Assembly (NCBI GenBank): GCA_013298505.1
Contig: JAAFHY010000005.1
Location: 1-37,888 of the forward strand
DNA: 37,888 nt
DNA from: Cytophagales bacterium
GTDB lineage: Bacteria; Bacteroidota; Bacteroidia; Cytophagales; Cyclobacteriaceae
Reading direction: 5' to 3'
The translations under genes were made by a program, and so were the position numbers. Numbering within the stretch: the stretch's first letter is position 1; every line of letters begins with the position of its first letter. Of this stretch, positions 22,901 to 32,197 are shown piece by piece. The notes beneath the pieces are model-generated. The model saw only the letters and a list, made by a program, of their open reading frames with translations, did not search any database and was not told the origin of the DNA.

Positions 22901-23704
22901 ATGCGCTACCTATTTGGGTTTATTGTTTTGGCTACCTTCTTGGCGTTTGTTCAAGATGAAACCGCCATCAAGTCAAGTACAGCTATTTCTACGGGCGAAA
23001 AACTAGAATATCGTATGTATTTGGGAATTTTTACGGTTGGAAAAGGCGTGACCACCGTAGATAAGGAGTTACATACACGAAACGAAAAATCATGCTTCAA
23101 AGTAGATGCCTTTATGGAAACCTCTGGCATGGCAACTTGGATATCGAAAGTGAATGATAATTGGGGAGCTTATATCGATGCAAACGAAATTATTACGCAC
23201 GAATCGTATCGTAAGATACGAGAGGGAAAGTACCGTTTGGATGAGTTGGTTAAATACAATCACGAGTTAGACAAAGCCTATGTTCAGGTGGCAGATAAAG
23301 CCTCTGGTAAACTAAGTGAGCCAAAAGAATATGTAACTCCTGATAACGTGCGCGATATTGTTGCTGGTTTTATGTATTTGCGGGTAATTGACTTTAGCCA
23401 ATATAAAGTAAGAGACACGTTAACTGTTTCAGGCTTTTTTGAAGATACGGCCTACAAATTCAAAATACTTTATTTTGGAAGGGAAACGGTGAGCACCGAC
23501 TTGGGTAAATTCCCATGCCATAAGTTGGTGCCCATCATGCCAAAAAATTCCCTTTTCAGGGGAGAGAACTCTGTTACCGCTTGGATATCTGCCGATGGAA
23601 ATCAAATCCCTGTAAAGGTAGATGCCAAAATGTTTGTAGGCCATGCGGGCACTGAGCTGATAAGCTTTAGAGGTCTACGTAATCAAGTAAAAGTAATGCG
23701 CTAA
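22901..23704 (+). CDS. DUF3108 protein, exported
   Basis: A 267-residue protein with a hydrophobic N-terminus (MRYLFGFIVLATFLAFVQ, residues 1-18) that is likely a signal peptide. The body matches DUF3108: GEKLEYRMYLGIFTVGKGVT near residue 35, a DVFMYLRV-like PDNVRDIVAGFMYLRVID stretch, and a C-terminal WISADGNQIPVKVDAKMFVG. The family is predicted to be periplasmic with unknown function. The start is ATG 22901 rather than the TTG two codons upstream. It lies 47 bases after dapD and converges with the response regulator, with only 6 bases between stops. Confidence 0.85.
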   Translation: MRYLFGFIVLATFLAFVQDETAIKSSTAISTGEKLEYRMYLGIFTVGKGVTTVDKELHTRNEKSCFKVDAFMETSGMATWISKVNDNWGAYIDANEIITHESYRKIREGKYRLDELVKYNHELDKAYVQVADKASGKLSEPKEYVTPDNVRDIVAGFMYLRVIDFSQYKVRDTLTVSGFFEDTAYKFKILYFGRETVSTDLGKFPCHKLVPIMPKNSLFRGENSVTAWISADGNQIPVKVDAKMFVGHAGTELISFRGLRNQVKVMR

Positions 23705-23710
23705 AAGAGT

Positions 23711-24097
23711 TTAGCTTTTAAGCAGTGTAGTAAATCGATCTACAGTTACTGGCTTTATCACAAAATCTTTTACATCGTTAAATTCTTTTGCCCGGCTTAT
23801 ATCTCGTGGATCGATAGAAGAACTTACCATATAAATGCAAAGCTCCTTCGGCAAAGTTGATTTTATCTTTTGATATTCTTCTAAAAACATCCAGCCATCA
23901 ACCAGCGGCATGTTAATGTCTAAAAAAATATAATCAGGGAGTTTGTCTTTTTCCGATGAATACTTTGATAGGTATTCTGTTATTTCACTGCCATTTTCAA
24001 AATGAAGGATGCCGTTAGATAGGTTGGCCGATTCAATTAGCCGAGTAGCCGTAAATTGAAAAATAGGGTCATCATCAACTAAGGCTATCAATGGCAT
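23711..24097 (-). CDS. Single-domain response regulator (CheY-like)
   Basis: A 128-residue receiver domain without an output domain. The acidic pocket is Asp8-Asp9-Asp10, the phosphoacceptor is Asp60 in FLDINMP, the conserved Ser/Thr is Ser92 or Ser93 in MVSSS, and Lys115 lies in IKP. It should act through protein contacts after phosphotransfer from a histidine kinase; no kinase is encoded nearby. It is transcribed alone and has a good ATG start. Confidence 0.93.
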   Translation of the reverse strand: MPLIALVDDDPIFQFTATRLIESANLSNGILHFENGSEITEYLSKYSSEKDKLPDYIFLDINMPLVDGWMFLEEYQKIKSTLPKELCIYMVSSSIDPRDISRAKEFNDVKDFVIKPVTVDRFTTLLKS

Positions 24098-24305
24098 AGA
24101 TTGGCAATTGTGTTTTAAACACTAAAACATATCAAAATGTTTTCAAAAGTGCATCGAATAGAGATATACCAGTACTATACGCTTTATTTTTAATGATGGA
24201 TTGACTAATTCAACGTGATTTTAGACTATTTGAACGAATTCCTTTCTAGAACGATCGGTTAAAAATCGTATTTTGCCTCACTATTTTACCTAAACCCAAA
24301 CCTTT

Positions 24306-24677
24306 ATGTTAAAAGAATTCAAAGCTTTTGTAATGCGCGGCAATGTTGTAGACCTGGCAATAGGCGTAATTATTGGCGGTGCATTTGGAACGATTGTAAA
24401 TTCACTGGTGGCAGATATTATCACCCCCATTCTTTTGCAACCAGCGCTAGAGGCTGCTGGAGCAGCTGATATTGCTTCTTGGAAGCCAGGCGGAATGTTG
24501 CTTGGTAAGTTTATATCTTCTGTTATTTCTTTTTTGGTGATTGCCTTTGTTCTTTTCTTAATTGTGAAAGGAATGAATACTGCTCAAAAGAAGGCAGACG
24601 AAAAACCAGCAGCACCAGCACCACCTCCAGCCGACATTCAATTACTGACCGAGATAAGGGATTTGCTGAAAAAATAA
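24306..24677 (+). CDS. mscL: Large-conductance mechanosensitive channel
   Basis: A 123-residue inner-membrane channel that opens under high membrane tension to release solutes during hypo-osmotic shock. The family start MLKEFKAFVMRGNVVDLAIGVIIGGAFGTIVNSLVADIITP covers the amphipathic helix and TM1 (residues 1-41, conserved pore glycines at 20-27). TM2 is about residues 70-92. The C-terminal helix carries an Ala/Pro-rich spacer (AAPAPPPADI) and the usual LLTEIRDLL end. The first periplasmic loop is of normal size. Complete; single-gene unit followed by a terminator candidate. Confidence 0.95.
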   Translation: MLKEFKAFVMRGNVVDLAIGVIIGGAFGTIVNSLVADIITPILLQPALEAAGAADIASWKPGGMLLGKFISSVISFLVIAFVLFLIVKGMNTAQKKADEKPAAPAPPPADIQLLTEIRDLLKK

Positions 24678-24696
24678 TTTTTTTTACATCGGCTTT

Positions 24697-24736
24697 CAAA
24701 GGCGCATTGATTCTTGTGGTGAATCATGCGCCTTTG
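24697..24736 (+). terminator. Hairpin after mscL, probable terminator
   Basis: CAAAGGCGCATTGATTC (24697-24713) pairs with GAATCATGCGCCTTTG (24721-24736), giving a 16-bp stem with one bulged T. The T-run after it is short (ttatt), so termination strength is uncertain. Confidence 0.65.
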
Positions 24737-24743
24737 TTATTGG

Positions 24744-24867
24744 GTGCATCTCTAAAAACAACCTATTTTTGCGAGCCCCGATGGTTTATTTGGGCGAAGC
24801 GATCTCGAATTTCGCATTTTAATTGGAGGTTGCTTCGGTAGTTCCTCTCTCTCAAAAACGTACAGCC
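24744..24867. repeat. Palindromic intergenic repeat, copy 3 (degraded)
   Basis: The left end TGCATCTCTAAAAACAACC resembles the terminal repeat of the 15821 element, followed by TTTTTGCGAG and gaagcgatctcg. The right half has ggttgcttcgg and CTCAAAAACGTA but has lost the outer repeat. It lies between mscL and the dehydrogenase gene. Confidence 0.65.
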
Positions 24868-24873
24868 CTTGGT

Positions 24874-25764
24874 TTACTTTCTAAACTGGTCTGATACGAC
24901 CAGGTCTTTGCTTCCAGCAATGTACTTGTAAAATCCAGAACTAGTTTTTACGCCTTTATGCCCCGCCTGCACCATGTTTACCAGTAGCGGGCAAGGAGCA
25001 TACTTTGGATTGCCGAAGCCATCGTGCAAAACACGTAAAATAGAAAGGCATACATCTAGCCCAATAAAGTCGGCAAGTTGCAACGGCCCCATGGGGTGTG
25101 CCATACCCAATTTCATAACGGTATCAATTTCAGTAACACCTGCCACGCCTTCGTAAACCGAATAGATGGCCTCGTTTATCATCGGCATCAAAATACGGTT
25201 TGCCACAAAGCCTGGGTAGTCATTAACCTCAACAGGTATTTTCCCAAGCTTGCGCGAAAGCTCCATAATTGCGTGAGTCGTTTCGTTGCTCGTATTATAG
25301 CCTCTAATAATTTCTACTAGCTTCATAACTGGCACAGGATTCATAAAGTGCATACCAATTACGTGCCCCGGGCTTTTTGTTACCGAAGCAATTTGTGTAA
25401 TTGAAATAGACGAAGTGTTTGAGGCTAAAATAGTCCCCGGTTTAGTAGCCTCATCTACATCTTTAAAAATTTTTAACTTTAACTCTAGGTTTTCAGTGGC
25501 GGCTTCTACTACTAGCTCAACATCTTTCAATCCTTCTTTCATAAAAGTAGTGGTGGAAAGATTGGCGAGTGTTTGCGTCTTCACGTCTGAGGAAATAGTT
25601 CCCTTCTCTACTTGGCGTGAAAGATTTTTTTCAATAGTAGCCAATGCCTTTTTGAGCGCATCTTCAGAAATATCGATAATCGAAACATTAAATCCATTTT
25701 GAGCAAATACGTGAGCAATGCCATTGCCCATAGTGCCCGAACCGATTACTGCAATTTTATTCAT
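24874..25764 (-). CDS. 3-hydroxybutyryl-CoA dehydrogenase
   Basis: A 296-residue NAD(P)-dependent 3-hydroxyacyl-CoA dehydrogenase that interconverts 3-hydroxybutyryl-CoA and acetoacetyl-CoA. The Rossmann motif is IGSGTMGNGIAHVFAQNG (residues 7-24). The catalytic His lies in GMHFMNPVPVMKLVEII, and NDYPGFVANRILMPMINEA and MGPLQLADFIGLDV are characteristic. It is of the short, single-function type (hbd/paaH-like) rather than fused to a hydratase. The start is ATG 25764, divergent from a small membrane protein 40 bases away. Pathway use (butyrate, fatty-acid or phenylacetate metabolism) cannot be told from this context. Confidence 0.93.
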   Translation of the reverse strand: MNKIAVIGSGTMGNGIAHVFAQNGFNVSIIDISEDALKKALATIEKNLSRQVEKGTISSDVKTQTLANLSTTTFMKEGLKDVELVVEAATENLELKLKIFKDVDEATKPGTILASNTSSISITQIASVTKSPGHVIGMHFMNPVPVMKLVEIIRGYNTSNETTHAIMELSRKLGKIPVEVNDYPGFVANRILMPMINEAIYSVYEGVAGVTEIDTVMKLGMAHPMGPLQLADFIGLDVCLSILRVLHDGFGNPKYAPCPLLVNMVQAGHKGVKTSSGFYKYIAGSKDLVVSDQFRK

Positions 25765-25804
25765 TGATATTAGTATTTTTATTCCCTGTAAAGATATAGT
25801 TTCA

Positions 25805-26305
25805 ATGCAACCCGAAAAACTGAGGATAAGAAATTTGTCAACTCGCTATTTAATAACTTATAAACGTAGCGTACCGATACTCATTGTTATTGGTATGGGT
25901 TCGCTTTTTATTCTTGGATATAGTGAATACAGAGAAGATGGTAGGCTTTCTCATGTACTGATGCCACTCAATTTTTCCTATTTGGTTTTCGTTTGGTGGA
26001 GCGTCAATCGAAAAGTTTATCATGTTGAGTTTGACGATGAATTTATGTACGTGGTTCAGAAAGGTCAAGACCTGCTTATCCCGCTGGAGAATATCAAGGA
26101 TGTAAACTTGGTGTCGATGGGGGGTGTATATCGAGTTGACTTGTATGCCAACGAACTCTTCGGAGACAAATTTTATTTTAAACCTTCACTTCTCTATCCT
26201 TTTAATCACAAAAAGAAAGAGGCATTAGTAGATATTCTTTGGGCCAATATTGAAAGGTCGAAAAGTAAAAAGCAGTACTTCGATCGAACTGCACTCCATA
26301 GTTAA
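25805..26305 (+). CDS. Membrane protein of unknown function
   Basis: A 166-residue protein with two hydrophobic segments, about residues 22-40 and 51-69, and a cytoplasm-sized polar domain after them. I do not recognise it. The polar part has the pattern VYHVEFDDEFMYVVQKGQDLLIPLENIKDVNLVS, like the PH-type domains of small bacterial membrane proteins, but this is a weak resemblance. The start is ATG 25805 because upstream codons lie opposite the dehydrogenase start. Its end faces a lipoprotein gene 29 bases away. Confidence 0.7.
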   Translation: MQPEKLRIRNLSTRYLITYKRSVPILIVIGMGSLFILGYSEYREDGRLSHVLMPLNFSYLVFVWWSVNRKVYHVEFDDEFMYVVQKGQDLLIPLENIKDVNLVSMGGVYRVDLYANELFGDKFYFKPSLLYPFNHKKKEALVDILWANIERSKSKKQYFDRTALHS

Positions 26306-26334
26306 TTTAAGTCTAATTGCCCGCTAGTTGTTCT

Positions 26335-26700
26335 TCATTCAACCAGCACCTCTTTGGCAAACCCCATTGCGTTGAACCTTAGCGAAAGCCGTTGGGCTAT
26401 AGTGTCTGATTTACATTTTTTAGAGTTGATGTAATAGTGAAAAAACTTTTGGTTGCGTTTGTAAAGCTCATTTTCGTCTGGCCTTCCCAAAAGACTTACC
26501 ACATCATCTTGCGAGAGTCCCTTTAGCTTCTCCTTCTGCTCAATTAGAGCAGGCAGCGATTTTAACCGATTGTTTAGGCATCCCCATTTGTCTCCCTTCC
26601 ACTTTTCAATGTCTATTTTTTCTAACGTTGGCAAAGGCTTAGAGCAGCCTGTGACCACAAAAAATAGTATGACAATAAAATAAAGTGCGCGATAGTTCAA
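26335..26700 (-). CDS. BamE-like (SmpA/OmlA) small lipoprotein
   Basis: A 121-residue lipoprotein with signal MNYRALYFIVILFFVVTGC and lipidated Cys19. The mature part contains LKGLSQDDVVSLLGRPDENE (about residues 59-78), the helix-turn pattern of the SmpA/OmlA (BamE) fold, followed by a strand with FFHYYIN. BamE supports outer-membrane beta-barrel assembly. The match is by pattern only, and the tail has two Cys (Cys41 and one near 95) that could form a disulfide. The start is TTG 26700; no ATG is available. It is divergent from the next gene. Confidence 0.65.
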   Translation of the reverse strand: MNYRALYFIVILFFVVTGCSKPLPTLEKIDIEKWKGDKWGCLNNRLKSLPALIEQKEKLKGLSQDDVVSLLGRPDENELYKRNQKFFHYYINSKKCKSDTIAQRLSLRFNAMGFAKEVLVE

Positions 26701-26737
26701 TGTATTTACGTTTAATTTGCATCACAAATGTAGTCAC

Positions 26738-27166
26738 ATGACGCTAAAGGTATTTAAAGCAATCTGGTTTCTTTCGTTAATCATTTTTTTGGGCGTGTTT
26801 ATGTATAATTATGCCTCTTTGCCAGAAACTGTTGTGGTTATTGAAGCCGAAACACCTATTTCGCTTTCTCGAGATGTTCTTTTCTACAGCTTTTTAGTGA
26901 TGGCGGCAATTTTAAACCTGTTTGTATTTTTAATTAATAAGTTGTTTGCCAACCATATCGAATTTAGGGCATGGTTTTATGGACTGATAACCTCATTAAC
27001 CATTTTTTTAATAGTAGGTATTAATTTTATTGCTCTTTATAACAGCTCTGAAAAATTTAATTACCAAGATATTGGCCTAATTATCTACGGAAGCATCGCC
27101 TTGGTGGTAGTGTGGGTGCTAAGTTGGCCAATTTACAAAGTTGCCAAACGACTTTTTTTTAAATGA
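26738..27166 (+). CDS. Four-helix membrane protein, unknown function
   Basis: A 142-residue membrane protein that I do not recognise. Four hydrophobic segments are visible: about residues 5-24, 46-66, 79-99 and 111-133. The N-terminus and the loop after helix 1 (PETVVVIEAETPIS) resemble DUF1648-type small membrane proteins, but the match is weak. The start is ATG 26738; a TTG seven codons upstream is less likely. It stands alone between the BamE-like gene and parE. Confidence 0.65.
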   Translation: MTLKVFKAIWFLSLIIFLGVFMYNYASLPETVVVIEAETPISLSRDVLFYSFLVMAAILNLFVFLINKLFANHIEFRAWFYGLITSLTIFLIVGINFIALYNSSEKFNYQDIGLIIYGSIALVVVWVLSWPIYKVAKRLFFK

Positions 27167-27373
27167 TTGGTTCTAGGTAATACTTTTTAGCAACTGAAAA
27201 TCAAATCTTTAATTCTCATCCGAGCCATTGTTTGTTGAGCCAAGGGCTAGTTCATTTTGTATCTTCTTTTTTTTTATGATTTGCCTTCCTGAAAATTAGT
27301 TTTTTTGAACCTCAACTCAGACGCAATAATTTTTTCATCTTTACGCACTTGAACTGTTTAAGTTTTAATAGCT

Positions 27374-29257
27374 ATGGCGAAGGAAACCTCCGATTATAAT
27401 GAGTCCAGTATCAGATCGCTTGATTGGCGCGAACACATTCGCTTACGCCCTGGCATGTACATCGGCAAGTTGGGCGATGGCTCGGCCAAAGACGATGGCA
27501 TTTATGTGTTGGTGAAAGAAGTCATTGACAACTGTATCGATGAACATATGATGGGCTATGGTAAAACCATTGATGTGAAAATTACTGACCAGCACGTGAT
27601 GGTGCGCGATTATGGTCGAGGTATTCCGTTGGGCAAAGTGGTCGATGTGGTTTCTAAAATCAACACGGGTGCGAAATACGATTCAGGTGCCTTTCAAAAA
27701 TCAGTCGGTTTGAATGGTGTGGGTACTAAGGCAGTAAATGCTTTATCTAACTATTTTAAGGTGCAAGCTTTTCGCGATGGCCAAACCAAATTAGCGGAGT
27801 TTAAAAAAGGTGTATTAACGGCCGACCCGAAGGTTACCAAAAGCGATGAAAAGAATGGAACGCTGGTAGAGTTTGAGCCAGATAATACCATGTTTAAAAG
27901 CTATCACTTCATCCCCGAATATCTGGATGACTTGATGTGGAACTACGCGTTCTTAAATGCGGGACTGACCATTAATTACAACGGTCGCAAGTTCTTTTCC
28001 AAAGATGGATTGCTCGATTTGCTGAAACAGAAATCGGACGCTGAAGAAATTCGCTACCCCATCATCCACTGCAAAGGCGATGATATTGAGTTTGCATTAA
28101 CACACGGAAATCAATACGGTGAAGAATACTATTCGTATGTAAACGGACAAAACACCACACAAGGAGGGACGCATTTAGCCGCTTTCCGCGAAGGCATTGT
28201 GCGTGGCGTGCGCGACTTTTACAAAAAGGATTTTGATGCAGCCGACATACGCGCCAGCATAGTAGGTGCGGTTGCGGTGCGCGTCCAAGAGCCTGTGTTC
28301 GAATCGCAGACCAAAACGAAGTTGGGTTCTATCAACATGGCGCCAGAAGGTGGAGCGAGTGTTAAAAATTTTGTAGGAGATTTTGTGGCGAAAGAATTAG
28401 AAATTTTTCTACATAAAAACCCAACTGCTGCTGATGCCCTGCAAAAGAGAATTCTGCAATCAGAGCGAGAACGAAAAGAAATTGCCGGGATCAAAAAATT
28501 GGCCAACGAGCGCGCCAAGAAAGCAAACCTGCACAATAAAAAACTCCGCGATTGCCGTTTTCATTTTGATGACGCCAAAGGAGAGAAGGGAACTGAGTCG
28601 ATGATTTTTATTACCGAGGGAGATTCTGCCAGCGGCTCCATTACCAAATCGCGAAATGTAGAGACTCAAGCGGTGTTCAGCTTACGCGGAAAGCCGCTAA
28701 ACTGCTACTCGCTCACCAAAAAAGTGGTTTACGAAAACGAAGAATTCAATCTGCTTCAACACGCACTCAATATCGAAGATGGATTGGACGGCCTTCGCTA
28801 CAATAAAGTAATCATCGCTACAGATGCCGATGTGGACGGCATGCACATCCGTTTATTATTGATGACGTTCTTCTTGCAATTCTTTCCCGATTTGGTGAAG
28901 GCGAATCACGTGTATGTGCTCGAAACTCCCTTGTTCCGCGTTCGCAACAAAAAAGAAACGATTTATTGCTATAGCGAAGAAGAAAAACAAGCGGCCGTTG
29001 CCAAACTAGGTAGCAAGCCTGAGATTACCCGATTCAAAGGTTTGGGCGAAATTTCGCCCGATGAGTTTGGTGCATTTATAGGAGACAGCATTCGACTGCA
29101 GCCGGTGCTGCTCACCAAAGAAAGTCACCTCGCCAAATTGTTGGAATTCTATATGGGCAAGAACACACCCAATCGACAAGATTTTATCATCGATAATTTG
29201 AGGATTGAATTGGATAAAGTGGAGGCGAAAGAAGTAGCAGCGGTTGTTGAAGAATAG
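27374..29257 (+). CDS. parE: DNA topoisomerase IV subunit B (type IIA)
   Basis: A 627-residue ATPase subunit of a type IIA topoisomerase, which unlinks daughter chromosomes with ParC. The GHKL ATPase has [15 protein letters not shown] (N box), [11 protein letters not shown] and [14 protein letters not shown]. The TOPRIM domain shows [23 protein letters not shown] and RFKGLGEI. The length and the missing ~170-residue insert typical of many gyrB genes favour ParE over GyrB. The gene lies 27 bases before parC. The A-rich leader holds no clear -7 box. Confidence 0.9.
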   Translation: MAKETSDYNESSIRSLDWREHIRLRPGMYIGKLGDGSAKDDGIYVLVKEVIDNCIDEHMMGYGKTIDVKITDQHVMVRDYGRGIPLGKVVDVVSKINTGAKYDSGAFQKSVGLNGVGTKAVNALSNYFKVQAFRDGQTKLAEFKKGVLTADPKVTKSDEKNGTLVEFEPDNTMFKSYHFIPEYLDDLMWNYAFLNAGLTINYNGRKFFSKDGLLDLLKQKSDAEEIRYPIIHCKGDDIEFALTHGNQYGEEYYSYVNGQNTTQGGTHLAAFREGIVRGVRDFYKKDFDAADIRASIVGAVAVRVQEPVFESQTKTKLGSINMAPEGGASVKNFVGDFVAKELEIFLHKNPTAADALQKRILQSERERKEIAGIKKLANERAKKANLHNKKLRDCRFHFDDAKGEKGTESMIFITEGDSASGSITKSRNVETQAVFSLRGKPLNCYSLTKKVVYENEEFNLLQHALNIEDGLDGLRYNKVIIATDADVDGMHIRLLLMTFFLQFFPDLVKANHVYVLETPLFRVRNKKETIYCYSEEEKQAAVAKLGSKPEITRFKGLGEISPDEFGAFIGDSIRLQPVLLTKESHLAKLLEFYMGKNTPNRQDFIIDNLRIELDKVEAKEVAAVVEE

Positions 29258-29284
29258 TGTTTACGAGTTTAATTGAACGGAAGA

Positions 29285-32119
29285 ATGGCTAAGAAGCAAA
29301 TACCCAACGAAACAACAGATCAAGACGGCAACGTGCATTCCATCGCCATTGATGGCATGTACGAAAATTGGTTTTTAGATTATGCCTCGTACGTAATTTT
29401 GGAACGTGCGGTGCCGCGCATAGAAGATGGTTTGAAACCTGTGCAGCGAAGGATTGCCCACGCCATCAAAGAAATGGATGATGGTCGTTTCAATAAAGTC
29501 GCGAACGTGATTGGTAGCACCATGCAATACCATCCGCACGGTGATGCCGCGATTGGCGAAGCGATTGTCAATATTGGCCAGAAAGATTTGTTGCTCGACA
29601 CACAAGGTAACTGGGGCGATGTGCGCACGGGCGATAGTGCCGCTGCTCCACGTTATATCGAAGCGCGCTTGTCCAAGTTTGCGTTAGATGTGGTGTACAA
29701 TCCACAGACTACCGAATGGCAATTGTCGTATGACGGACGAAAGAAAGAACCTGTTACCCTACCGGTAAAATTTCCATTGTTATTAGCGCAAGGTGTGGAA
29801 GGTATTGCGGTTGGTCTTTCTACTAAAATTCTTCCCCACAACTTTTGTGAATTGATAAAGGCATCGATTGATGTTCTGAAAGGAAAGAACCCAAAAATTT
29901 ATCCCGATTTTCCCACAGGTGGTATTGGGGATTTTTCGGAGTACGAGCAAGGCTACCGCGGAGGCAAGATTAAAGTCCGTGCGAAGATTGAGATTGAAGA
30001 CAAGAAAACGCTACTGATTAAAGAAATTCCGTTTGGCACCACCACCGCCTCCCTGATGGAATCTATCGTGAAGGCGAGCGAGAAGGGTAAGATCAAAGTA
30101 AAACAAGTTGTAGACAATACCGCGAAGGATGTGGAAATAGCAGTAAGTCTTCAAGCAGGTATTTCTTCCGAAATCGCTATCGATGCTTTGTATGCTTTTA
30201 CTGATTGCGAAGTTTCGATATCACCTAATGCATGTGTGATTGTGGCAGACAAGCCGCAGTTCATGAAAGTGAACGACATTTTGAAATACAACACTGAGCA
30301 AACAGTTAAACTTCTAAAACAAGAATTAGAGATCAGGAAAGGGGAGTTGATGGAGAAGATTTTGTTCTCCTCGCTCGAGAAAATTTTCATCGAAAAAAGA
30401 ATCTACCGCTCTATTGAAGAGATAGAAACATTTGAAGAAGTAATTAAAGTAGTTGATAAGGGCTTAAGCCCATTCAAAAAACAATTCTATCGCGAGATCA
30501 CCCGCGATGATATTTTGCGGTTGCTCGAAATCCGCATCAAGCGCATCTCTAAATTCGATTCATTCAAAGCCGATGAGTTGATGCGTGACTTGGAGAAGGA
30601 ATTGAAAGAGACACTCCATCACTTAAAGCACCTGACTGATTTTGCCATCGCCTACTATCAAAACCTATTGGACAAATATGGTAAAGGTCGCGAGCGCAAG
30701 ACAGAAATCAAGACGTTTACGTCCGTTGCTGCAACTGAGGTAATTGCCAACAATCAAAAATTGTATGTCAATCGTGAAGACGGCTTTATTGGCTGGGGCT
30801 TGAAGAAAGATGAGTTCATTGCTGATTGCTCGGAGTTGGATGATGTGATTGTCATTCGCAGAGATGGTAAAGCTAAAGTGAGCCGCATCAACGAGAAAGT
30901 GTTCATGGGCAAAGACATTTTGCATGTAGGCATTTGGCGAAAGGGTGACGAGCGGATGATTTATAACTTGATTTACAGCGATGGAAAAAGTGGTGGCACC
31001 TTTGCGAAGCGTTTTGCCATGCCTGCCATTACCCGCGACAAAGAATATGATTTGGATCAAGGCAATCCAAACAGCAAAGTTCATTACCTGAGCGCCAACC
31101 CCAATGGTGAAGCTGAAGTGGTGGAAGTAAAGTTGAGTCAGTCCAGTACCGCACGCAAGAAGATTTTTGATTTTGATTTTTCTGAATTGGAAATCAAAGG
31201 GCGGGGCGCGCGAGGAAATACGATTACTAAATACCCCGTGCGCAAAGTGGACTTTAAAGAGGGTAGGGGCTCTACGCTCAGTGGATTGAAACTTTGGTTT
31301 GATCAAGCCTCTGGCCGATTGAACAAAGACGAGCGAGGGAAATATGTCAACAAGTTTGATGGAGACGATAAAATCATTGCCATCACCTCGAGCGGTAACT
31401 ATAAGATTACCAGTTTTGAAACGACCAATCGCTATGAACCGGAGAAAACAATTTTGGTGGAGAAGTTCAATCCGAAGAAAGTGATCTCGGCCATTTATTG
31501 GGATGGCGAAAGCAAGCAACATTTCGTAAAGCGTTTTTTAATCGAAACCACTACACCCGATAAAGAATTTGGATTCATCAGCGAAGGCATTGGCTCGCGA
31601 TTGGAATTGGTGACCACAGCCGAAACGCCCGAAGTAGAAATAGAAATGGTGAAAGGAAAGGGCAAAGACAAAGAAAGCGAAGTAGTGAACCTAGAAGAAA
31701 TTGTGGATGTAAAAGGTTGGAAAGCACTAGGCAACCGACTGTCACAATACAAAGTGACCAAGGTCAAGCCACTAGAAGAACCCGAAGATGCTCTGGCGAG
31801 TGCTGATGATGACGAGGCGACCGGAACCGATAAGGGTACCGAGTCGCCAAAAAAAAAATCTAACAACGAAGAAATTGATGAGCCCGAGCCGGTCGTTGAA
31901 GAAGACGGACAAACAAGCCTCTTTGGGGAGCCAAAAGAAAAGTCTCAGGGGCCGCTCGTCAACGGTCAGCCCCCCAAAGCAAAAGCCCCAACCAAGGAAG
32001 TCAAGCAAGCCGATCTCTTCAGCGAAGAAAAATCAAAAGAAGAGAAAGAAGTAAGGCCAAAAAAAGATGAGGATGAGAAAGCATTTGGCGTTGGAGAGAC
32101 TATCGACTTGGATCTATAG
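29285..32119 (+). CDS. parC: DNA topoisomerase IV subunit A (type IIA)
   Basis: A 944-residue DNA-cleaving subunit. The breakage-reunion domain includes YHPHGDAAIGEAIVNIGQ (quinolone-resistance region) and RTGDSAAAPRYIEARLSKFA, whose Tyr is the catalytic residue that attaches to DNA. The coiled-coil gate (about residues 330-460) and the C-terminal beta-pinwheel follow. After about residue 830 a charged, Pro/Glu/Lys-rich tail extends the protein well beyond E. coli ParC (752). It contains QTSLF (bases 31910-31924) and QADLF (32006-32020), which look like sliding-clamp-binding pentapeptides. The start is ATG 29285; an in-frame TTG four codons upstream is less likely. Confidence 0.9.
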   Translation: MAKKQIPNETTDQDGNVHSIAIDGMYENWFLDYASYVILERAVPRIEDGLKPVQRRIAHAIKEMDDGRFNKVANVIGSTMQYHPHGDAAIGEAIVNIGQKDLLLDTQGNWGDVRTGDSAAAPRYIEARLSKFALDVVYNPQTTEWQLSYDGRKKEPVTLPVKFPLLLAQGVEGIAVGLSTKILPHNFCELIKASIDVLKGKNPKIYPDFPTGGIGDFSEYEQGYRGGKIKVRAKIEIEDKKTLLIKEIPFGTTTASLMESIVKASEKGKIKVKQVVDNTAKDVEIAVSLQAGISSEIAIDALYAFTDCEVSISPNACVIVADKPQFMKVNDILKYNTEQTVKLLKQELEIRKGELMEKILFSSLEKIFIEKRIYRSIEEIETFEEVIKVVDKGLSPFKKQFYREITRDDILRLLEIRIKRISKFDSFKADELMRDLEKELKETLHHLKHLTDFAIAYYQNLLDKYGKGRERKTEIKTFTSVAATEVIANNQKLYVNREDGFIGWGLKKDEFIADCSELDDVIVIRRDGKAKVSRINEKVFMGKDILHVGIWRKGDERMIYNLIYSDGKSGGTFAKRFAMPAITRDKEYDLDQGNPNSKVHYLSANPNGEAEVVEVKLSQSSTARKKIFDFDFSELEIKGRGARGNTITKYPVRKVDFKEGRGSTLSGLKLWFDQASGRLNKDERGKYVNKFDGDDKIIAITSSGNYKITSFETTNRYEPEKTILVEKFNPKKVISAIYWDGESKQHFVKRFLIETTTPDKEFGFISEGIGSRLELVTTAETPEVEIEMVKGKGKDKESEVVNLEEIVDVKGWKALGNRLSQYKVTKVKPLEEPEDALASADDDEATGTDKGTESPKKKSNNEEIDEPEPVVEEDGQTSLFGEPKEKSQGPLVNGQPPKAKAPTKEVKQADLFSEEKSKEEKEVRPKKDEDEKAFGVGETIDLDL

Positions 32120-32197
32120 TTCTATTAATCTGTTTGTTTGGCTGCTGATAGTGACTAGATAATTTTAAAGGCTTTGATTCTGTATACTTGCACAACT

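Noticed and set aside
30665-31522. 285-residue minus-strand frame inside parC
   Set aside because: It lies fully opposite a conserved parC region and its translation shows no domain; codon structure of parC explains the openness.
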